A stretch of 48,526 nt of DNA, taken from NCBI GenBank assembly GCA_002747055.1, contig PDSQ01000035.1:1-48526 (forward strand). Direction: 5' to 3'. Below, piece by piece: positions 44,394 through 48,526 of the stretch. The notes under the pieces are model-generated. The model saw nothing but the letters and a program-made list of their open reading frames with translations. It had not been told where the DNA came from and searched no databases. This stretch comes from Gammaproteobacteria bacterium (GTDB taxonomy: Bacteria; Pseudomonadota; Gammaproteobacteria; Pseudomonadales; Oleiphilaceae). Every line of letters starts with the position of its first letter. Position 1 is the first letter of the stretch. Position numbers and translations under genes: made by a program.

Positions 44394-44522
44394 ATGTCCA
44401 CTCACCACCTACTCGAATGTCTTAGAGCGGGTTATTCACGTTTTGATGTTTCATTGAAGCCGACTTCCGTTACTCTAGTTACGCAAATCGGCTTTTTTGT
44501 TCGTAGCGCGGAAAGGAAATGA
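44394..44522 (+). CDS. short ORF with strong ribosome binding site, possible leader peptide
   Basis: A 42-residue frame starting at ATG 44394. AGGAGGAG lies about 7 bases upstream, one of the best ribosome binding sites in the window. The product (starting MSTHHLLECLRAGYSRF) has no recognised family. Its 3' half overlaps a hairpin followed by six T residues, and it ends 42 bp before the CoA-transferase start. That layout is like a leader peptide with an attenuator, but no run of one amino acid codon suggests an obvious sensed amino acid. Confidence 0.45.
   Translation: MSTHHLLECLRAGYSRFDVSLKPTSVTLVTQIGFFVRSAERK
44458..44498 (+). terminator. possible intrinsic terminator or attenuator ahead of the CoA-transferase genes
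   Basis: AGCCGA (44458-44463) pairs with TCGGCT (44488-44493), and the second arm runs into a T6 tract at 44493-44498. The loop is long (24 bases), so the stem is not very stable as drawn. It lies inside the short ORF's 3' half and upstream of the CoA-transferase A gene. Confidence 0.4.
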
Positions 44523-44564
44523 TTCGTTTCCGATAATTCAAACATTTAACCAAGAGATAGAAAA

Positions 44565-45581
44565 TTGAAAAACAATAATAAAATGTACTGGACAGGTTTA
44601 TCTCCTGACGAGGCCAGAAAAGCTCTCGTAAACAAGGACAAATCCATGCGAGACAAGCGCATGAACCTGAAGGAGGCGGTAGATCAGTTTATCAAGGATG
44701 GTGATAACATAGGAATTGGTGGTTTTGTAAACAATCGCGAGCCTATTTCCATCACTCATGAAATGATACGTCATGGCTTTAAAGATATTACGCTGTCCTG
44801 GCAGTCGGCAGGGCTTGGTCCCGAATATCTGGCAGCAGGAATGGTTGTCGCACCAGATCATTTTTCTTTAAAACGAGTTGAATTTGCGTACTGGGCCCAT
44901 GAATCTTTTGGCATTTCCCAGGCGTTCCGTTATCTCGCGGAACGAGGTCTGATTGAAATAGAAGACTGGTCAAACTTCAATATGTCCGCCCGCTTCAAGG
45001 CCGGGGCGATAGGCTTACCTTTTATTCCCACTCGCAGTCCACTTGTAGGAGATATTCCGCGAAGCTGCCGGACAAAAATCATTGATTGCCCGTTTACCGG
45101 ACGACCCGTAGCCCTGCTTCCAGCAAGCAACCCTGATGTTGCGATCATACACGTCCAGGCTGCCGATAAATATGGAAATTGCGTTATCCGCGGTTCCGAA
45201 TGTACCTGCCCGGAAATCTCGATGGCAGCAAACAGAACGATTATCACCTGTGAACAGCTCGTTTCTCACGAGCTCATTACTCGCTTACCAAGAGACATCG
45301 CGATCCCTTTTCTCGGCGTTGATGCAGTGGTCGAAGTGCCATACGGGGCCTACCCGGGCGCTTGTCGTCGTCACTACTACTTCAATGGCGATCATATCGA
45401 AGAGTTTTATGGGGCTGCGAGAACGGCGACTAAAACTGGATCCGTTGATGCGCTCAAAGCCTACTATGACAAATATATCTTCGGTGTAGAGGACTTCGAG
45501 GGGTTTCTTTCTCAAATTCCATTAGCAAAGGTACTGGCAGACAAAAAAGCAGAAACTAGCAATTGTGAACGTTTCGCCTGA
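44565..45581 (+). CDS. CoA-transferase subunit A, glutaconate CoA-transferase-like
   Basis: 338 residues. The core begins DKRMNLKEAVDQFIKDGDNI then GIGGFVNNREPISI, the common opening of GctA-like subunits. LSARFKAG-type (MSARFKAGAIGLPFIPTR), CPFTGRPVALLPASNPDVAI, then IHVQAADKYGNCVI and GAYPGAC follow, all typical. The family swaps CoA between acyl-CoAs and free acids (glutaconate, and related 3-oxo or hydroxy acids); the substrate is unknown here. TTG 44565 is chosen as AAGAGA lies about 7 bases upstream; ATG 44583 is the alternative. Subunit B follows 45 bp downstream, so the two form an operon. Confidence 0.85.
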   Translation: MKNNNKMYWTGLSPDEARKALVNKDKSMRDKRMNLKEAVDQFIKDGDNIGIGGFVNNREPISITHEMIRHGFKDITLSWQSAGLGPEYLAAGMVVAPDHFSLKRVEFAYWAHESFGISQAFRYLAERGLIEIEDWSNFNMSARFKAGAIGLPFIPTRSPLVGDIPRSCRTKIIDCPFTGRPVALLPASNPDVAIIHVQAADKYGNCVIRGSECTCPEISMAANRTIITCEQLVSHELITRLPRDIAIPFLGVDAVVEVPYGAYPGACRRHYYFNGDHIEEFYGAARTATKTGSVDALKAYYDKYIFGVEDFEGFLSQIPLAKVLADKKAETSNCERFA

Positions 45582-45626
45582 GATGGCGTTCTACTCATAT
45601 AAATAAAACGATAAGAGGATATATAT

Positions 45627-46421
45627 ATGGATGTTTCGACTGACTACACCCCTCAGGAAATCATTGTTTTGGCTGGTGCCAAAGTACTGGAAGATAAAAA
45701 AGTTGTTTTCGTCGGCACCGGCTTGCCCATGGTTGCCTCGCTGCTCGCCAAACTCACCCATGCACCCAATCTCATTCTTGTTTTCGAAGCAGGTGCGGTG
45801 GGTCCGCCGCTAGAGGTAGGCTTGCCAATTTCTGTCGGAGACTCAAAGACATGCGCCCGCGCTTCTTATATCAAAGGCTTGAATGGTGCTTTTGAAATGA
45901 CACAGCGAGGCTTTGCTGATTTTGGTTTTATTGGTGGAGCAGAAATCGATATGTATGGAAATATCAATTCGACAATGATGGGTGATTTTCCAGCTGGTTA
46001 TCAAAAACCAGTAGTGCGTCTCCCTGGTTCAGGTGGTGCCAGTGATATGGCCGCATCTTGCGAACGAACTATTCTGATTCTTCCCCATGAAAAGCGTAAA
46101 TTCAGTGAAAAACTGCAATATTTCACCAGTCCAGGCTATATTGACGGCAGCAAGGACGCACGTTGGAAGGCAGGTCTCCAAGGTAAAGGTCCGTATAGAG
46201 TCATCACCACCAAAGGAGTCTTCGATTTTGCGGAAGAAAGCAAAAGAATGCGTCTCATTCAAGTCTTCCCTGGTGAAACAAAAGAATCCATCCAGAACGA
46301 AACTGGTTTTGAATTGCTCTTTGCCGATAATGTCATAGAATTCGCGCCACCAAAAGTGGCAGAAATCCGGCTCATTCGAGAAAAGATTGATCCCGGCCAG
46401 GCATTTATCAAATGGAGCTGA
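45627..46421 (+). CDS. CoA-transferase subunit B, glutaconate CoA-transferase-like
   Basis: 264 residues. VVFVGTGLPMVASLLAKLTH then ILVFEAGAVGPPLEVGLPIS; the Glu in FEAG is at the position of the catalytic glutamate that forms the enzyme-CoA thioester in GctB-type subunits. Later motifs are GFIGGAEIDMYGNINSTMMG and VRLPGSGGASDMAASCERTI. The related IpdB hydrolases of steroid breakdown lack a catalytic Glu, so this pair is more likely a transferase. ATG 45627 has AGAGGA about 8 bases upstream. It acts as a heteromeric enzyme with the preceding subunit A. Confidence 0.85.
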   Translation: MDVSTDYTPQEIIVLAGAKVLEDKKVVFVGTGLPMVASLLAKLTHAPNLILVFEAGAVGPPLEVGLPISVGDSKTCARASYIKGLNGAFEMTQRGFADFGFIGGAEIDMYGNINSTMMGDFPAGYQKPVVRLPGSGGASDMAASCERTILILPHEKRKFSEKLQYFTSPGYIDGSKDARWKAGLQGKGPYRVITTKGVFDFAEESKRMRLIQVFPGETKESIQNETGFELLFADNVIEFAPPKVAEIRLIREKIDPGQAFIKWS

Positions 46422-46759
46422 CATTTTTTAGTGCTGCTGAGTGCCTCAATTTCTGTCAAGAAACGTCATTGCCTGCGCTCTGTTTCTCCAGCAAGTGCCA
46501 TGGTCTAAAGGTAACTGGATTTACGTCAATAAATACGTGCATGGCCAGCAGAGTACTTTCTCTCGGTGCCGAAATTGTCGAAAGGGTGGGGAGGTAGGTA
46601 ACGATGGAAGTACCAAGCAAATATCGATTCTGTGTCATAGGTTCGATACGTTCCGATTGTGAAGAAAAAGAGAATGTGCGGGAGTAGTAAAAAATTGCTT
46701 GATTCACCGTCAGGCTAAAATTGAATCAATAATGCGTATAATAATTGGAGGAAGCAGAT
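46422..46759. other. intergenic region after the CoA-transferase operon
   Basis: About 338 bp. A 27-codon frame starts at ATG 46604 after GAGGTAG, but nothing supports it as a gene. The end has the strong ribosome binding site GGAGGAAG for the next gene. No clear terminator was found after 46421. Confidence 0.4.
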
Positions 46760-47143
46760 ATGAATCCCTGGTTATTTCCGTGGTGGGGGGTGTTTAATGG
46801 CCCATTAAGTGGTGATGTGATTCAAGATGTTTTTCCTGGTACCACTTGGCTGTCACCGCAGTTTGAGTTTAACTTCGCCGGTAACCGCAAGATAGAGGCA
46901 GAAGTTGTCGCAGATGTTGCCAGTTTCGGTAAGCAAATCGGCATTCTGACGGACGCGGTGATGGAACTTGCTGATGGTGACAGCGGTGCAGCTGTCGATA
47001 GATTGAAGAGGCTGGCAAGTCAAATCGAGAAGGTCAAGAACCAGCATAAAGATAGGCTCGAGCGGAGACTAAAAACAGAGCTGGAGCAACTGAAGCGGCA
47101 AGATCCGGAAGCATTGGAAAGGTTGCTAGATATATACCGATAA
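46760..47143 (+). CDS. small protein with C-terminal coiled coil, unknown function
   Basis: 127 residues from ATG 46760, chosen over TTG 46745 because GGAGGAAG lies about 6 bases upstream. The N-terminus is aromatic and Trp-rich (MNPWLFPWWGVFNGPLSGDV), a middle part has GKQIGILTDAVMEL, and the last ~60 residues are a charged coiled coil (DRLKRLASQIEKVKNQ, then ERRLKTELEQLKRQ). No signal peptide or membrane helix. The build resembles small granule- or scaffold-associated proteins, but I cannot assign a family. It lies alone between the CoA-transferase pair and a secreted-protein gene. Confidence 0.6.
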   Translation: MNPWLFPWWGVFNGPLSGDVIQDVFPGTTWLSPQFEFNFAGNRKIEAEVVADVASFGKQIGILTDAVMELADGDSGAAVDRLKRLASQIEKVKNQHKDRLERRLKTELEQLKRQDPEALERLLDIYR

Positions 47144-47248
47144 GGTTATTAGCTGCTTTTGATAATTCAGCGGGTTGTCGCTTAAATTGAACAGGGTTAT
47201 GTATCATTTTCGCTTGTGATGGCGACGATGCCGAGTCAAGGAGTATTT

Positions 47249-48097
47249 ATGAAAAGTCGGGTGTCCAGTTTTTTATTTGCAATATTTATTAGTTTATTTT
47301 GTTCGTTTTGCTTAGCTTCCTCTAAACAAAGCAATCTGGACAAGCTTATTCTTTTATCCGGTTTGCCCAAGCAGACCAACGAGTTTCCAGAGTTAGTGAA
47401 ATCCAGTTTCAAGCAAGGTGTTCAGCAAGGTGGTTCGATACCTGAAGATGAAATGTCATTGTTGCTCGATAGTATTGATAAGGCGATCTTGCCATCAGTT
47501 ATCTTAAATGAAGTTCAGCTATCCCTTGAAAAATCTCTGAGCAATAGAGATATTGAAACCTTGTTGCAATGGTATGAATCTGACATCGGCGAAAGAATTA
47601 CCAAAGCGGAAGAAAAAGCATCAACGCCTCAGGCCTATCAGGATATGATCCATAGTGCTCAACAATTGTTGGCGAATACCAAGCGCGTCGAAGTGGCAAA
47701 ACGATTAGATAATCTTCTTGGTACTACAGACATGACAATGGAAATACAAAAATTTAGTAGTATTGCTGTTTACTCTGCAATTATGACCACGCTGACTCCT
47801 GATCAAGAACTTGATTTAGCTACGTATAAAGCGCAGATGGCGAAAATAGAACCTCAAATGAGAGCAAGCATACAGCAGTTTGTGATTGTGTCATTTGTAT
47901 ATTCTTACCGGTCTATAGATGATGGCAGCTTGGCTCGATATGAGCAGTTTTTAAATCGTCCAGTAACGAAGAAATTTAACAGTTCTGTAGTTGCGGGTTT
48001 GATGAGTGGCCTTAAAAAGGTTTTGGCTAACTGGGCTGACGATATCGCTGCATTTTTGAAAGACAAAGTTACCAGGCAAAGCCTGTCGGGCGCGTAA
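47249..48097 (+). CDS. secreted DUF2059-like protein
   Basis: 282 residues from ATG 47249, with AAGGAG about 6 bases upstream; the frame is open to an earlier GTG at 47216 that lacks a site. A signal peptide covers residues ~1-24 (SSFLFAIFISLFCSFCLASS). The mature part is all-helical, with IETLLQWYESDIGERITKAE in the middle, which resembles the DUF2059 motif (a W/FY-x-S/T-x2-G-x-K/R-I pattern), and a second similar half ending YEQFLNRPVTKKFNSSV. This suggests two DUF2059-like repeats. It should be periplasmic. Role unknown. Confidence 0.7.
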   Translation: MKSRVSSFLFAIFISLFCSFCLASSKQSNLDKLILLSGLPKQTNEFPELVKSSFKQGVQQGGSIPEDEMSLLLDSIDKAILPSVILNEVQLSLEKSLSNRDIETLLQWYESDIGERITKAEEKASTPQAYQDMIHSAQQLLANTKRVEVAKRLDNLLGTTDMTMEIQKFSSIAVYSAIMTTLTPDQELDLATYKAQMAKIEPQMRASIQQFVIVSFVYSYRSIDDGSLARYEQFLNRPVTKKFNSSVVAGLMSGLKKVLANWADDIAAFLKDKVTRQSLSGA

Positions 48098-48112
48098 ATG
48101 TGCCGCTGGTCG

Positions 48113-48420
48113 GGGCATGGCAAACTCGTTGTTGTTTGTGTGGGCACTACAATATTGCGCGTTTGGATGATTCTAAAGAAACAACCTTCAGGCAGTTGGC
48201 CATTGATGGTGAACAGAAGTACCTAAAGCCTTTGAACTCCCAATACCCAGCAATGCCGATCAACGGCAATTGCACCATCGTTGGTGTAGTTCGACAAGCT
48301 ATCATCGATTTTTGGTGGCGAAGGAATTTGTGGTTTAGCCACAGTTGTTCACTAGCTGAAGAAGCGACGATTGCAAACAGCTGCAACTGGGCATTGGCGT
48401 ACGCTGAGAGTAAATGGTAA
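48113..48420 (+). pseudogene. frameshifted C-terminal fragment of an S24/LexA-like repressor
   Basis: Two frames join into one S24 peptidase C-terminus. From ~48119 one frame gives GKLVVVCVGTTI. A shift near 48155 moves to the frame ARLDDSKETTFRQLAIDGEQ, then KYLKPLNSQYPAMPINGN and CTIVGVVRQAIIDFW. This matches the end of phage-type and HTH-S24 repressors (F-K-QL then LKPLNPxYP and IVGVV). At the place of the catalytic lysine (F-K-x-L) the fragment has Arg. The DNA-binding N-terminus and the catalytic Ser region are absent, so it is an inactive remnant, perhaps of a lost prophage. Confidence 0.7.
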
Positions 48421-48526
48421 CCGATTAGACCAGGGCAATCGGGCTTAAATCATCCCAATAATTTTAAGCAGGTATTTATTATCCCAGCCTGCCTTCATTC
48501 GTTTCGTTTTTACACCAACCTTGGCT

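Overview
The window looks like a chromosomal stretch of a gammaproteobacterium, probably marine or aquatic. This is inferred from a ThiI with a fused C-terminal rhodanese domain, a class I fructose-1,6-bisphosphatase, an HDOD-GAF-GGDEF protein, a 7TMR-DISM hybrid kinase and a type VI secretion (T6SS) locus of proteobacterial type. No rRNA, tRNA, CRISPR array or intact insertion sequence was found.

Layout. 1-7.5 kb: the end of a CheR/CheB-PAS-type protein, a GIY-YIG nuclease gene broken by one in-frame TGA, fbp, a small secreted protein, an HDOD-GAF-GGDEF signalling protein, a small membrane protein and an ABC exporter. 7.6-25.6 kb: a T6SS regulatory and membrane-complex block. It has two tandem PpkA-like membrane Ser/Thr kinases on the plus strand with an outer-membrane barrel gene between them on the opposite strand. 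A minus-strand operon follows, transcribed PilZ protein, tagH (FHA), tssJ, tssK, tssL, tssM, tagF, pppA (PP2C) and a small SHOCT-like tail-anchored protein. Sheath, tube, spike, baseplate and ClpV genes are not in the window. 25.9-33.5 kb: a secreted protein, a hybrid histidine kinase with two receiver domains, a DUF1275 membrane protein, an ArsM-like methyltransferase and thiI. 33.5-34.3 kb: remains of an IS5-type transposase, an XRE regulator and a RelE/ParE-like toxin.

34.3-43.4 kb is the most interesting part. It encodes a 2401-residue single-module NRPS-PKS with order TE-A-T-KS-AT-KR-ACP, followed on the same strand by a stand-alone choline/carnitine acyltransferase. By hand alignment the A domain lacks the Asp that binds the alpha-amino group of amino acids and has a pocket rich in aromatic and acidic residues. 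The AT looks malonyl-specific, there is a KR and there is no DH. If the A domain loads glycine betaine, one malonyl extension plus ketoreduction gives 4-trimethylammonio-3-hydroxybutanoyl-ACP, which is carnitinyl thioester. A carnitine acyltransferase next door fits this. The working hypothesis is an assembly-line route to carnitine or acylcarnitine from glycine betaine; it is inference and untested.

43.4-48.5 kb: a roughly 960-bp gene-poor stretch, a short ORF with a hairpin and T-run, a two-subunit glutaconate-type CoA-transferase, two small proteins of unknown role and a frameshifted fragment of an S24/LexA-like repressor.

The T6SS genes fit a threonine-phosphorylation switch: kinases phosphorylate the FHA protein, PppA reverses this and TagF restrains assembly. 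A PilZ-like protein at the head of the operon suggests a c-di-GMP input.
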